A stretch of 64,000 nt of DNA from Mactromeris polynyma (GCA_032209605.1 JASFXZ010000009.1:11643553-11707552); one strand, 5' to 3'; shown: positions 1 to 9,956, numbered from the stretch's first letter. The notes: generated from the letters alone by a model not told the origin. Program-made: numbers and translations.

Positions 1-605
1 TTTTATGTTTTTTGGTCAAATTCTCTTAGAACGTTCTAAGGTTTTTGAGTCAATTCTCTTAGAACGTTCTAAGGTTTTTGAGTCAATTCTCTTAGAACGT
101 TCTAAGGTTTCTGATCAATTTCTCTTAGAACGTTCTAAGGTTTTTGGTCATTTTCTCTTAGAACGTTCTAAGGTTTTTGAGTCCATTTTTCTCAGCTCGT
201 TTTATGTTTTTTCGTAAAATTATCTTAGAACGTTCTAAGGTTTTTAGTCAATTTCTCTTACTTCGTTCTTTGTTTTTTTGGTCAAATTCTCTTAGAACGT
301 TCTAAAGTTTTTAGTCAATTTCTCTTACCTCGTTCTATGTTTTTTGGTCAAATTCTCTTAGAACGTTCTAAGGTTTTTAGTCAATTTCTCTTACCTCGTT
401 CTATGTCTTTTGGTCAAATTCTCTTAGAACGTTCTAAGGTTTTTGGTCAATTTCTCTTAGAACGTTCTAAGGTTTTTAGTCAATTTCTCTTACCTCGTTC
501 TATGTCTTTTGGTCAAATTCTCTTAGAACGTTCTAAGGTTTTTGATCATTTTCTCTTAGAACGTTCTAAGGTTTTTCAGTCAATTTCTCTTAGAACGTTC
601 TAAGA
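1..605 (+). repeat. 33-bp minisatellite, about 18 units, cut by the window edge
   Basis: About 18 head-to-tail units of 33 bp, the first cut off by the window start. The main unit type (A) carries the perfect 16-bp palindrome CTTAGAACGTTCTAAG followed by GGTTTTT and a variable GTCAA. A second type (B) has CTTACCTCGTTCTATG in its place, which destroys the palindrome. From about 240 to 545 the types mostly alternate, giving a local 66-bp higher-order period. Because 33 is a multiple of three, the array reads as an 11-residue peptide repeat (LLERSKVF core), but nothing suggests it is a gene. The array ends sharply at about 604. Confidence 0.95.
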
Positions 606-1013
606 TATTGCATGTTTTCGTGGTTTGCTAATGAAATTATGTGTAATTTTATTAAAAATATTATGAAAATAAAGAGAGTTTGTACACCATTCGTACTTTT
701 TCGTCTTCATTTCCATTTTTAATGTGCATTATACGCATTAAAAAAGCCTTAAAACAGGGGGTAAAACTGGGAGTAGTGTACGAAGTCCCTTTTTAAAATA
801 TGACGTGTTACATACAAATATGTAACATTTTTATAATCTTTTTTACTATCTTGTTTATTCTTTTTTTATATTGTCAATTGTTACATTTGAATTGTATTAA
901 TTTTAATATTGTTGATAAGTCATCATTGTTGAATTTTGTTTAATCATTAAAGAACTCAGGGTAATGAAATATACATATGAATTTACAAAATAAATGTGTT
1001 GCTTTTGTCTTAC
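606..1013. other. AT-rich spacer, no feature seen
   Basis: Unique-looking AT-rich sequence between the minisatellite and the Harbinger remnant. No coding signal, repeat or RNA gene is visible. Confidence 0.6.
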
Positions 1014-1716
1014 CTGTTGTAAGCTGCTTATGATCCTGGCAGATGTCGAATGTACGGAGTTAATAGCCATGTCTAACAACCATACCCACTGTCACCTAGC
1101 AGGTGATATTGTCTTTTAGGAATGTGTCCCTCCTAAAATATGGTCCTCGATCAACTGTTCTGGAGGATCCTGCTGTTGTGAGTCGATCCAGGCCAACGAG
1201 CCACCACATCGGTTATCTGATCAAAGGCATTGAAAACAAACTGCACATTGATACTATGGTATCCCTTCCTTTTTACATAGACCGCTTCATCAATGGATGG
1301 AGCATTGATTCTGATATGGCTGCCATCAGTTACTCCCACTACACGTGGTAATTTCGCTATCCCGAAGAATTCCTGGCATTGGCTATCGAACTCTTGCTCT
1401 GTGTTAGGGAAACGCTCAAATCTTGCAAGCATGTCTGCAGTTGCAAGAGTGTTCACAACTTCGGTGATGATAAGTGACACAGCTGGTTGCGACACCTGAT
1501 GCAAGCCCGCATCATTCAGCTGAACGCCAAATATCGAAGCGTAATCAAGATCTTCTCCAAAGCTGAAAGGCTGTTGTGTTTTCTTGTCGGATGCTCGATA
1601 CTGGCATGCACTAACTGTTCTAAGAACAGTATACCTTGCCGGTCAAACCGGTACCGGTCCACTAGTTCCTGGTTGGTCAAAGTGTCAACGAAGTTTGATC
1701 GTTCCATTACCTGCAT
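1014..1716 (-). pseudogene. Degraded Harbinger (PIF/HARBI1-like) transposase
   Basis: Read on the minus strand, 1716-1516 encodes an N-terminal HARBI1-like block (TNQELVDRYRFDRQGI, then EKILITLRYLAF). 1504-1151 encodes the DDE core: VSQPAVSLIITEVVNTL, GVTDGSHIRI, KGYHSINVQFVFNAFD and WPGSTHNSRIL. The two parts lie in different frames, and about 10 bp that would encode the GSF stretch appear to be lost near 1510. The same frame continues past a stop at 1150 into HLLGDSGY and TWLLTPY, with further in-frame stops. The second catalytic Asp, expected in the family's HDSR motif, is Asn here. Homology ends at AACAG followed by GTAAGA, a good splice donor, so the ancestor probably had an intron there. 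Another AG-type acceptor lies just upstream of the first block. Harbinger proteins are cut-and-paste nuclear transposases. This copy cannot be functional. Confidence 0.88.
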
Positions 1717-3414
1717 GATTGAAGAAAATTATCAATTCTGTAACGCCAAGCAAATAAATAAGTTACGTTGTAGCAAGTACAACTGCCATTTCACATAGAT
1801 CTTTGTGGTGGCCAAAAATATACATTAAGAAATGCTGACTGTACAATAATCACAAGGCAGACAATACAAGACGTGTATCATATTGATGCTTATCACAGTA
1901 AATGTCGTGAAAGTCCTTACATCCGACAAATTTTCTTTCCGAAATTCGCACTTGAAATTTCCGATTCACTGTGTAATTTCCATCATTCCGTTCAAATATA
2001 TTCTCTGTTTGTTTACATTTCGTTCCTGAATTATTACAGTTGATTGTACGTATAATTTACACTAAAAACAGCATCTTATCAGGTAAAGAGTGTTGATTTC
2101 GCTCAAAGTGTTGACACAATTTCATAGAGTCTAACAACAATTTGAGCTGAATTTGATAATACTAATTTACTTAACACCGGTAGGCCTACTTTATCTAAAT
2201 TTATATATGAACGTACCGTGATTTAGATGATGTGACACGAACATTGTGCTGAAATCATATATGTCGGATATTTGTGCTGTTCACTGGTTCAGAACTTAAA
2301 TTTTTTTAAAAGATAAGGAAGGTCTAACTTTCCTTAAAATATAAGGAGATAATCGCTTACCTTAAGTGAAAAAATAAGATAAGAATATTTGTAAATTACA
2401 TAGGAATTTTCTGAAATCTTAAGGATAACAAATGTAAAACTTATGATGTTTTCGTTATTTAAGAAACATTTTAAGAATAAGAAGCTTTTAAAGATTACTT
2501 CTGTAATACGGGCCTTGTGCAGGAGAATTTCTTTATGTCAATGGCACGAAATTCCAACACTGGCATAAGCAAAACCAAATTGTTACGATAACGTTTTATT
2601 TATAGGGTTACACCATTTATATTTTAAATCACTGTTTACTCACAACAACACGAGTAAAATACAAAATATACGATGCGTTATCAGCCAAAAGTGTATATCA
2701 CCATACTTGATACAGAAGCGTATAATATGTTAACCGCAGTTATGTAGTTAATTTGAATTTCAGACATTGGTGTTTTTTTAAGGTAGCGTTTGTTCGATTA
2801 GCGTTTGACATTTCGGAGCATTGCAGAACGTTTGAAACGCGACATTTTGATCGTTTATAACTAGATTGTGGTGACCAGTTAGCTCCATAATCAGCTGTTC
2901 AGGGATATTTTCCTGGCATAAGCGCGTAGCATATTCAAAATCCACATCGTTTCACAGGAAGCCCTCGTACTCAGTCGATATCCTATACATACTGTACAGA
3001 TACCAGTTTTCTCTGCAAGATATTTGATACAGTTTTTATTAGGTAATACGTTTATTGTTATAAAGTCTGGGCGGTCATCATTTCTCTTGTATTCACTGCA
3101 AGATAACTATCTAATTGTATAAATCATCTGGGTTAATAGAGATTTATTGGAAATATAATTAATACAACCAGTTTAAAGAGAATATAATTGAAACTAAATC
3201 GAAATCAGCAGGAGTGGCATGCTTTTATATGCAGTCCTAATATTCTGAGCTCTTGATTTACTTTCTTCTACTGTCCAGGAAAAAGAGAACGTAATTATTA
3301 TGTTGAGCATTTATCTTGTTCAAATTCAAAACATGGAATATTTTCACAAACAAAAAAGCGTATCGTCGAAATAGGGACTGAACTATACTACCGACTTATA
3401 AGTTAAAATATAAT
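1717..3414. other. AT-rich stretch with one possible MITE
   Basis: No protein or RNA gene recognised. The only structure I see is the weak inverted-repeat element at 2285-2514, listed separately. Confidence 0.5.
2285..2514. repeat. Possible MITE with weak terminal inverted repeats
   Basis: The left edge (TTCAGAACTTAAAT, then AAAAGATAAGGAAG) resembles the reverse complement of the right edge, which ends TAATACGGGCC. The interior repeats AAGATAAG-like words. The pairing is imperfect and no target duplication is clear. Confidence 0.3.
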
Positions 3415-3720
3415 TGAAGGAACACGTTGATACAGGGAACGCCACAAACATAAGACAGTGCCTCCCCCCCCAACAGACCTCCGGGAAAACAACAATCCAT
3501 AAAACGTAAGGCACTTGATGAGGTTAAAGGGTACATACGTTAGGGAACAGGGGCGCATGGAATGGCCTGGCACACAACAAGGAAAAACTAGGAGAATTAA
3601 AGAGAACACGCAGTGAAGGGGGATTGCTAGATGGAAAAGATAAAAAAGATCACTGGACAAGTCAAGACAGATTGTAGCAATAGGCCGAAACTGGGCAGAA
3701 AATAACCTGAAAACTATTCA
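3415..3720 (-). repeat. Dispersed family A, copy 1
   Basis: A repeat of about 300 bp sharing blocks with the copies at 8690-9112, 19970-20285, 21690-21995, 23437-24005, 24405-24760 and 36659-36930. On the plus strand it begins near TACAGGGAACGCCAC and contains GGAAAACAACAATCCATAAA, AAGGCACTTGA and GACAAGTCAAGACAG. The strand is assigned on the assumption that the constant end is the 3' end. Short open frames inside it are conserved only because the DNA is repeated. Confidence 0.85.
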
Positions 3721-4519
3721 TTTTGGAGCAAACTTGGTACTAACAGCTCTATTTACACTTTCAAATGAGATAGAACATTATTTGATGAATATTGACAAAT
3801 ATTAGAACAATGTTTTGAGTAATACAACGGAGTTTATTTCAATTTTGACATATCCAAGTGTTTATAATTGCATATTTCATTCTTCCACATTCTTGGCAAT
3901 TAGTTTTACTGAATCCAAACAAGTACATAACGCTAAGATAAGATGGCTTGAGCACATCACCTCTGAATATACCATTTGTGTCTTGTGTCCCCTATGGCTT
4001 CCTAGTTGTTTACATGTACATATATATATTTCATGTTTTGTTAAGGCTTTGTAGTTTAAATGGTGTGCTGCTCGCTTAAATATTGTTGACAATGTGCATT
4101 TTGAGCTTTGAAGTGATCGCAAACAAATACAAATACCTCCGATGGTTCTTAAGAAGCATCCTTACACTTATCCTTTCAAACTTCACAATGTTTACGACTG
4201 TGTCCGAATATATCGCATTAAGACAAATCATTGACATTTTCTTTTGTCATTGTTAGGAAAATCTTCGTCCCAGGTGCATAACTCATGCACGCAGTCGATG
4301 TCCTGTACTTAAATATAAAACAAATATCCGATTAATAAGTCAACGACAGTTTAAAACTACATCCGGAATAAACAATATTTTTAATGTCCACGTGTCGATG
4401 ACTTGGTTGTGTGTTTGTTGGGGTGTACGTCCTCGCATCAATGTTTAAGCCATACGGAGACGGAATATATTTGTAGCAAACTATAGGGTTACCATACTGT
4501 GAAATCCTGCCATATATAC
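3721..4519. other. AT-rich spacer, no feature seen
   Basis: Only short random open frames are present. I see no repeat, RNA gene or recognisable protein. Confidence 0.55.
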
Positions 4520-5798
4520 ACTGAACAAAAAAAGAAACTTCCGATTTGTACACAGTGTTTGTTGTGTTAAAGAAATTGTGTAAAGAAAGAAGATAGGTAA
4601 TAGGTAAAACCTGTGTTATCAGGATTCATGAATTGTAGCGACTATGTTTGCACTGTTTATTGTCAACAACGTGAAACTCGATTTGCACGTGCATGAGTGG
4701 TTTAACATGTCCCGTGTGGTATTCAGTCAATTTGTCTTACTGACATTGTTGTCAAGTGAACGAAAACTCTTCATTTTTAGTATGCCAAGAATACCCAATA
4801 ATTTACGCCAACGTGCGATTGGCATGCTTGATACTGACATGTCAACAGAAGACGTTGGAAGGCATGTTGGGAGTTCTAGTCGAGCGATACGAAATCTTCC
4901 TGCACGATTAAGAACGACAGGACACACCGACGACTTGCCACGTCGTGGACGTCCGCGTGTTACAACGCTTTGTCAATACCCCTATATCATGAACACGCAT
5001 TTGCGCAATCGATTCAAAACTGCCGCTGCTACTGTTGCTAACACACATGTGCTTCATAATAACCGAATCAGAAGGCAAACTGTTCGTTATCGTCTGCGGA
5101 AGATCGGTTGACACGGTCGACGTCCTTACGTCGTATGCGTTTTAACGCAACGTCATCATGTATATCGTCTTGATTGGGTACGTATCCACACTCGTTTGAT
5201 ACGAAGACGCTGGAATACCGTTCTTTTTTCAGATGAATCCAGATTTTGTTTGCATCGTGTTGATGGCAGGGTGCGCGTCTACCGTAGGAGAAATGAACGC
5301 TATGCTGACTGGTGTGTTCTTGAGCGATATCGTTTCGGGGCGGGGGGTTCTGTCATGGTTGGGGAAGCCATTGCCCTTGGTTATCGTTCACCACTAGTCG
5401 TCATTAATGGCAATTTAAATGCTCAACGTTACCGCGATGACGTTCTCGCTCATCACGTCATTCCTCTGTTACTTTTTTCAGCATGATAAGGCCACATCTC
5501 ATACAGCTAGAGACACTGTAAATTTTCTTATAACAAATAACATAGATTTCATTAATGACTCGCCCGCTAAAAGTCCTGATCTCAACCCAATCGACCACGT
5601 CTGGGATATTCTTGACAGACGAGTGAGGCGTCGTCCCAACCCAACTGCTAACGTCAACGAACTTCGCTCATTCAGTAATGGAACAATATTCCACAGGCAG
5701 AAATCAAAACCTTAGTCAATTATATGCACCGGCGATACACTGCAGTGGTCAAGTCAAGAGGTGGTCATACCCGTTATTAAGTGTTCTTTTTGTTTATA
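4520..5798 (+). mobile_element. Degraded Tc1-like DNA transposon
   Basis: A transposase remnant (4782-5780) is flanked by imperfect terminal repeats. The left one is at 4520-4540 (ACTGAACAAAAAAAGAAAC). The right one is at 5779-5798 (AAGTGTTCTTTTTGTTTATA), whose reverse complement resembles the left. The length of about 1.28 kb fits a Tc1-like element with a small internal loss. The right end almost touches the foldback element starting at 5812, so nested insertion or co-loss of the true end is possible. Confidence 0.8.
4782..5780 (+). pseudogene. Tc1-like transposase, broken by a stop and two frameshifts
   Basis: The N-terminal helix-turn-helix region begins MPRIPNNLRQRAIGMLDTDM and continues through LPRRGRPRVTT and THLRNRFKTAAATVA. 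An in-frame TGA at 5109-5111 follows RYRLRKIG. The same frame resumes with RRPYVVCVLTQRH and the first catalytic Asp in VLFSDESRF, then RVRVYRRRNERYADWCV and PLVVINGNLNAQRYRDDV. About 20 bp are lost near 5475, shifting frame into FQHDKATSHTARDTV (second Asp) and SPDLNPIDHVWD. In that last motif the expected Glu is Asp, and the spacing is one residue longer than the usual 34. A second frameshift near 5680 leads into WNNIPQAEIKTLVN and the end SRGGHTRY with a TAA stop at 5778-5780. Upstream ATGs (4644, 4707) are not needed, since homology starts at 4782. Inactive. Confidence 0.9.
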
Positions 5799-6033
5799 AC
5801 GCCTACCTCACTTAGAATACAACCTACATTTTCAGCCAATGAAATGACAGAACGGCTCCCGTTAAGTACAACGCTTATTCATTAAGAATTTCGACTTTTA
5901 GCGGGCTTTTTAAGCTCCGCCTACTGCGAATCTGTGTGAGCGTTACCATATTATGTTACACACATGTTCCAGATTGCGCGTTGACATTTGCATGCGTATC
6001 GGCCAATCAAAATGTAGGTTACATTCTAAGTCA

Positions 6034-6137
6034 GTTAGTAGATTTTAAGTAAAACTTATTGGTTAAGAAGAGGGCTCGCTCGCTACGCTCGCTCCACCCC
6101 TTCTTAATCAATAAGATTTTACTTAAACTCTACTAAC
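6034..6137. repeat. Inner hairpin of the foldback, left arm
   Basis: About 104 bp, starting GTTAGTAGATTTTAAGTAAA and ending with the near-complement TTTACTTAAACTCTACTAAC. The GC-rich apex contains CTCGCTCGCTACGCTCGCTC. It pairs with the inner hairpin at 6268-6362 and can also fold on its own. Confidence 0.88.
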
Positions 6138-6194
6138 TATTACTTGGTCAAAATTTCTCCCATTTTCTGTTAACCTTATGGGCTTTTCTTTTTA

Positions 6195-6229
6195 TGACGT
6201 CATCAATATTTTTGATACATATGACGTCA
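6195..6229. promoter_or_regulatory. Pair of CRE-like palindromes at the foldback apex
   Basis: Two exact TGACGTCA octamers, at 6195-6202 and 6222-6229, are themselves arranged as an inverted repeat around a short AT-rich centre. TGACGTCA is the known binding site of CREB/ATF bZIP proteins. Any binding here is untested. Confidence 0.45.
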
Positions 6230-6267
6230 TCTGGCACAGTCAAGAAAACGTTTCTCTTTATGTAATA

Positions 6268-6362
6268 GTTAGTAGATATTAAGTAAAATCTTATTGATTA
6301 AGAAGGGGCGTAGCGAGCGAGCCCTCTTCTTAACCAATAAGTTTTACTTAATATCTACTAAC
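6268..6362. repeat. Inner hairpin of the foldback, right arm
   Basis: About 95 bp, starting GTTAGTAGATATTAAGTAAA and ending ACTTAATATCTACTAAC. The apex GGGGCGTAGCGAGCGAGCCC is the counterpart of the left inner hairpin's apex. Several bases differ from the left copy, so the two arms have diverged. Confidence 0.88.
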
Positions 6363-6592
6363 TGACTTAGAATGTAACCTACATTTTGATTAGCCGATAC
6401 GCATGCAAATTTCAAATAAAAGCTATAACGGACAAGAATAGTAAATTTCCAAATATAATAACGCTCACACAGATTCGCAGTAGGCGGAGCTTAAAAGGCC
6501 CGCGAAAAGTCGAAATTCTTAATGAATAAGCGTAGTACTTAACGGGAGCCGTTTTGTCATTTCATTGACTGAAAATGTAGGTTGCATTCTAA

Positions 6593-7189
6593 AATGCTAT
6601 TATATAACACATATATCTTGGTACAGTCGTATTTTTTGTTTTCCTAATAGATAAATTTGTCTTCATTTTAAATTCCATTTCCCTATCATTAGTATCTAAG
6701 AATTTTTTTAATTTTAACTACATAATCTGGTTGAATTTACTTTACATGAATTTATTTAACAAGAAGAAAAAGAAGAATACTATGCTCATTTTGTGTTCAT
6801 TATTTTGTTTACTTGACCAAACATGAAAAATATAATTCCTATAGTTTAAACATCAATATGCATGCATTAACAAAGAATGAACTCATAATGTATTAATCCA
6901 TATTTGTTGAAGAGAGATGTTTTGTACATCATAACATTGAAAAGAACTTCCAGTTTTTTTAGCAATCGGGCTAATTTACAAGTTTTAACTGTTAGTATTA
7001 TGATAAAAAAAAATTCAATCGATTATACACTGAAATGGCTCTTATTAGACATGTTTTAGCCAATGTAACAACAATACTGGATAAAGCCAATTCAAACATT
7101 TTATGTTCAGATGAGCCAGATACATCTTCAGTTTGATATTTAATGGTTATGACACATTCTGATATTAATTATTTAGTTACTTGTAGCAA
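6593..7189. other. AT-rich spacer, no feature seen
   Basis: Very AT-rich, with homopolymer runs and no recognisable feature. Confidence 0.55.
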
Positions 7190-7440
7190 GATCAGTATTA
7201 TGCTGCGTGTTCCTTTGTGCTGGATTAATTACAGTGTGTCTGTTGTTATGTACGTAATGTTTATTGCCTTTAATGATTAGTTACTGCCTACTTAGTCAAT
7301 TAATGTATTAATTCTGGAATTCAATTGTCATAATTATAGCGACTTAGTGTGAGGTTTAAAAAACCAGTAATTTTACTGACAGTTCCAAGGCTGTAATTCG
7401 CTGTATGGCTATTATTTCTTTTTATGCTCCCAGTCCCCGA
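7190..7440 (+). repeat. 5' block of the composite repeat, shared with 23437-23630
   Basis: Shares TTTAATGATTAGTTACTGCC, CTGTAAATCGCTGTATGG-like and CAGTATNNNGCTGC-like blocks, in the same order, with 23437-23630. At that second site the block runs straight into family A. Here it is followed by the array of about 168-bp units. Confidence 0.8.
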
Positions 7441-8185
7441 AGGGTTTTGATTGGACCTTTTTTCTCGGAGTTATGGCCCTTTAAATATGCCGCATATAGT
7501 ATATATGGTATCATTCTTGTCCGGACTATTTCTCAGAAACTGCTTACAAGAATTCAACTCAATTTTATGGGAAGCTTCACTACCAAAAGGAGATGCGCAT
7601 ATTATCACATGGTTATGGTCGGACTATTTTTTCACGGAGTTATGGCCCTTTGATTATGCAACATATAGTATAAATGGAACTATTCTTTTCCGGACTACTT
7701 CTCACAAACTATTAACTGGAATTCTGAAAAACTTCATAGGAAGCTTTATTACCAAGAGGAGATGCGCATATTATCACATGGTGTTGGTTGGACTATTTTT
7801 CACGGAGTTATTGCCCTTAAATATGCCACATATAGTATATATGATATCATTCTTGTCCAAACTACTTCTCAGAAACTACCGACTGGAATTCAACAAAATT
7901 GTATGGGAAGCTTCACTACCAGGAGGAGATGTGCATATTATCACAAGGTTTTGGTCGGGACTATTTTTTCACGGAGTTATGGCCCTTTGATTCTGCAATA
8001 TAAAGTATATTGGTACCATTCTTGTTCGGACTAATTCTCAGAAACTTTTGACAGGAATTCAACAAAACTTTATGGGAAACTTTATTACAAAGAGGAGTTG
8101 CACATATTATCAAGCAGTTCTGGTCGGACTGTTTTTCATACAGTTAACGCCCTTTGATTATGCAACTTATAGATTAAATATTTTC
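7441..8185 (+). repeat. Tandem array of about 168-bp units, 4-5 copies
   Basis: The landmark CGGAGTTATGGCCCTTT recurs at about 7466, 7635, 7803 and 7972, and in altered form at about 8139, giving a period of 167-169 bp. Other unit landmarks are GGAGATGCGCATATTATCAC, GGAATTCAACAAAA and ATTCTTGTCCGGACTA. The unit is close to 56 codons, so a 179-residue open frame runs through part of the array. It shifts between units and is not a gene. Bivalve non-autonomous elements of the pearl type are known to carry central tandem repeats of about 160 bp, and this arrangement is similar. Confidence 0.93.
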
Positions 8186-8689
8186 AGCCATGCAAGATAA
8201 TCGCCATTATATTCTTATATTTTTTCAAGTAAGTTTTTGTTGTAGGTAAATGTTTGTCTACGTAGTGTTTATAATGTATACATGTATATATTTGATTTCA
8301 AATATATTTACTGGTTTTATGGCACCTTTCAAGATCACCTCTTGTCAGACCTAATTAGCTTTGTTTTTGATTGTTTAACTTATGATAAAACGATTCAACA
8401 AAAAGGACATTCAGTCACAGGTCCATCTGTCAACACCAATACTTCTCTGATCATCAGTTGTTATGGATTTGTATCAACCTACTCTTTGTTGTAAAGGTAC
8501 GCATTGCATTGACATGGGCACTTGAATTAATTGTGAATATAATCCTAGCCTAACATGTAATTAAATTGTTCACTACCTCAATTTCATTGTACAATTTTGT
8601 ATACCTTTTTTCTTGGGAGTTCCAGGACATTTCCAGTGCTACATATTACATTAAGATTTTTACTATCAACAATGTGAGATGTTCAAATT
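8186..8689. other. AT-rich stretch inside the composite region
   Basis: I see no feature here. If the composite-element reading of 7190-9112 is right, this is internal or inserted sequence. Confidence 0.45.
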
Positions 8690-9112
8690 AAGAGTCTTGT
8701 TTTATAACCATACTTCGGGGAGCATCCGTCGGTTCCACCGATATCCTTGTTGTGTTTTTATTTATGTTATATTTCCCTTCCTCTGTGCAATTCCTTCACA
8801 TTATATAGTGCTCAGGTTATTTTCGGCCCAGTTTCGGCCTAGTTTGTTGCCAGCTTTCTTGACTTGTCCTGTGATATTTTCCATCTATTAATTCCGCTCC
8901 CCCTTCAATGTTGTCCTCTTGATTTTCCTATTTAATCCTTAAGGTCTGCTAGGCCATTCCATGCGCCTCTGTTACCTATCGTATGTACCCTTTGATATCC
9001 TCACATGCCTTAAGTTTATGGATTGTTGTTTTCCCGGAGGTCTGTGTGGGGAGGCACTGTCTTATGTATGTGGCGTCTCCTGTAGCAACTTATTCTCTCT
9101 TGTAACGATACT
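8690..9112 (+). repeat. Dispersed family A, copy 2 (long)
   Basis: Reads TCTTGACTTGTCCTGTGATA, GGCCATTCCATGCGCC, GGATTGTTGTTTTCCCGGAG, and ends TGTAGCAACTTATTCTCTC. These are the reverse complements of landmarks in copies 1, 5, 6 and 8. It has the same orientation as the 5' block at 7190-7440, as expected if both belong to one element. Confidence 0.85.
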
Positions 9113-9631
9113 TCCACAATATACACTTGTTACAGAAGTTCCTCTTTATGCGCGCATAAACACTTTTAAGTAAATAATTATGGAATGAATGCTGTTCAAT
9201 TAATTGACTGTTTTGTATATTGCTAGAAGCGTCATAACCCTTATTATCACATAACTTGCACTCCAGGAGTGGCATAAAGCAGTGACATAAATATCACATG
9301 TAACTAGTTACATAAATAGCCAGTGTGACGTCATTAATGGCCAATGTGACGTCACTTTAAATGACGGCATATTGTTTACAATTGTTCTGAATTTCGGCAT
9401 TTATTAAAAAATGTGTTGAAAGAGAATAAATCTCGATAAATGAAATGTTATAAGTGCCTTGTTGCTAATTTTGTATAAAATCAAAAGTTTATTGATAGGG
9501 AATACTTTTTAGAGTGGAAGTATGCATTAGAACTTCGGGTGAACTTCGGTCACTGTGTATATGAGGACGAAGAAAGATCTGTCTATTTAAAGATTGAAAA
9601 CAATTTATTTATGGTGTTATGTGATAAATAG
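9113..9631. other. AT-rich spacer with a short CRE-like duplication
   Basis: No gene seen. The only structured part is at 9321-9355. Confidence 0.5.
9321..9355. promoter_or_regulatory. Two CRE-like octamers in a 21-bp direct repeat
   Basis: TGACGTCA occurs at 9326-9333 and 9347-9354 within a tandem 21-bp repeat (CCAGTGTGACGTCA, then CCAATGTGACGTCA). This could be a CREB/ATF-type site pair or simply a short duplication. There is no adjacent gene to regulate. Confidence 0.35.
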
Positions 9632-9776
9632 AATCTTACATTCGTGCTTATTTGATATTGTTTTTATGAAACTCGTCGACTGAAACGAATATGACGCTCG
9701 GTAGAGCCTCGCGTCATATTATTTCAGTCGACTCGTTTCATAAAAACAAACACAAAAAAGCACTCCTGTAAGATCC
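9632..9776. repeat. 145-bp foldback hairpin (MITE-like)
   Basis: The left arm reads AATCTTACATTCGTGCTTAT, then GTTTTTATGAAACTCGTCGA. The right arm reads the complement, ending TCGTTTCATAAAAAC, AGCACTCCTGTAAGATCC. The inner 35-40 bp pair nearly perfectly around the loop TCGGTAGAGCCTC. It is unrelated in sequence to the foldback at 5812-6592. Confidence 0.9.
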
Positions 9777-9895
9777 TATATTTAAAAGTATCTATTAAAA
9801 TACTTTTAAAGTGAATGTGCTAAAGATTATGCAATGACATTCGAAATTGAAACCGTTGTATTCGTACTGTTACAAAACGAATAAAAACAAACTGG

Positions 9896-9956
9896 TGAAA
9901 GAGAGATTTAGTTGTTACATGGACTGCCACGTACACAAGACAATATCAAGGAGTGT
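9896..9956 (-). repeat. Dispersed family A, terminal fragment
   Basis: Only the constant end is present: GAAAGAGAGATTTAGTTGTT, ACATGGACTGCCACGTACAC, AAGACAAT. The rest of the element is absent. Confidence 0.7.

Larger units (their letters stand above)
5812..6592. repeat. 781-bp foldback element with nested inverted repeats
   Basis: The left arm runs inward from TTAGAATACAACCTACATTT at 5812. The right arm ends with its near-complement AAATGTAGGTTGCATTCTAA at 6592. The arms pair over most of about 350 bp, through the CTCCCGTTAAGTAC, AAGCTCCGCCTACTGCGAAT and CATGCGTATCGGCCAATCAA blocks. Each arm contains its own complete inverted repeat, so the structure is a hairpin of hairpins. No coding region is visible. 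It resembles foldback or MITE-type non-autonomous DNA elements, but I cannot name a family. Confidence 0.9.

Noticed and set aside
1..605. CRISPR-like array
   Set aside because: Units are directly contiguous with no unique spacers, and the DNA is eukaryotic.
7451..8034. 179-codon and 90-codon open frames as a membrane protein
   Set aside because: They lie entirely in the array of about 168-bp units and change frame between units.
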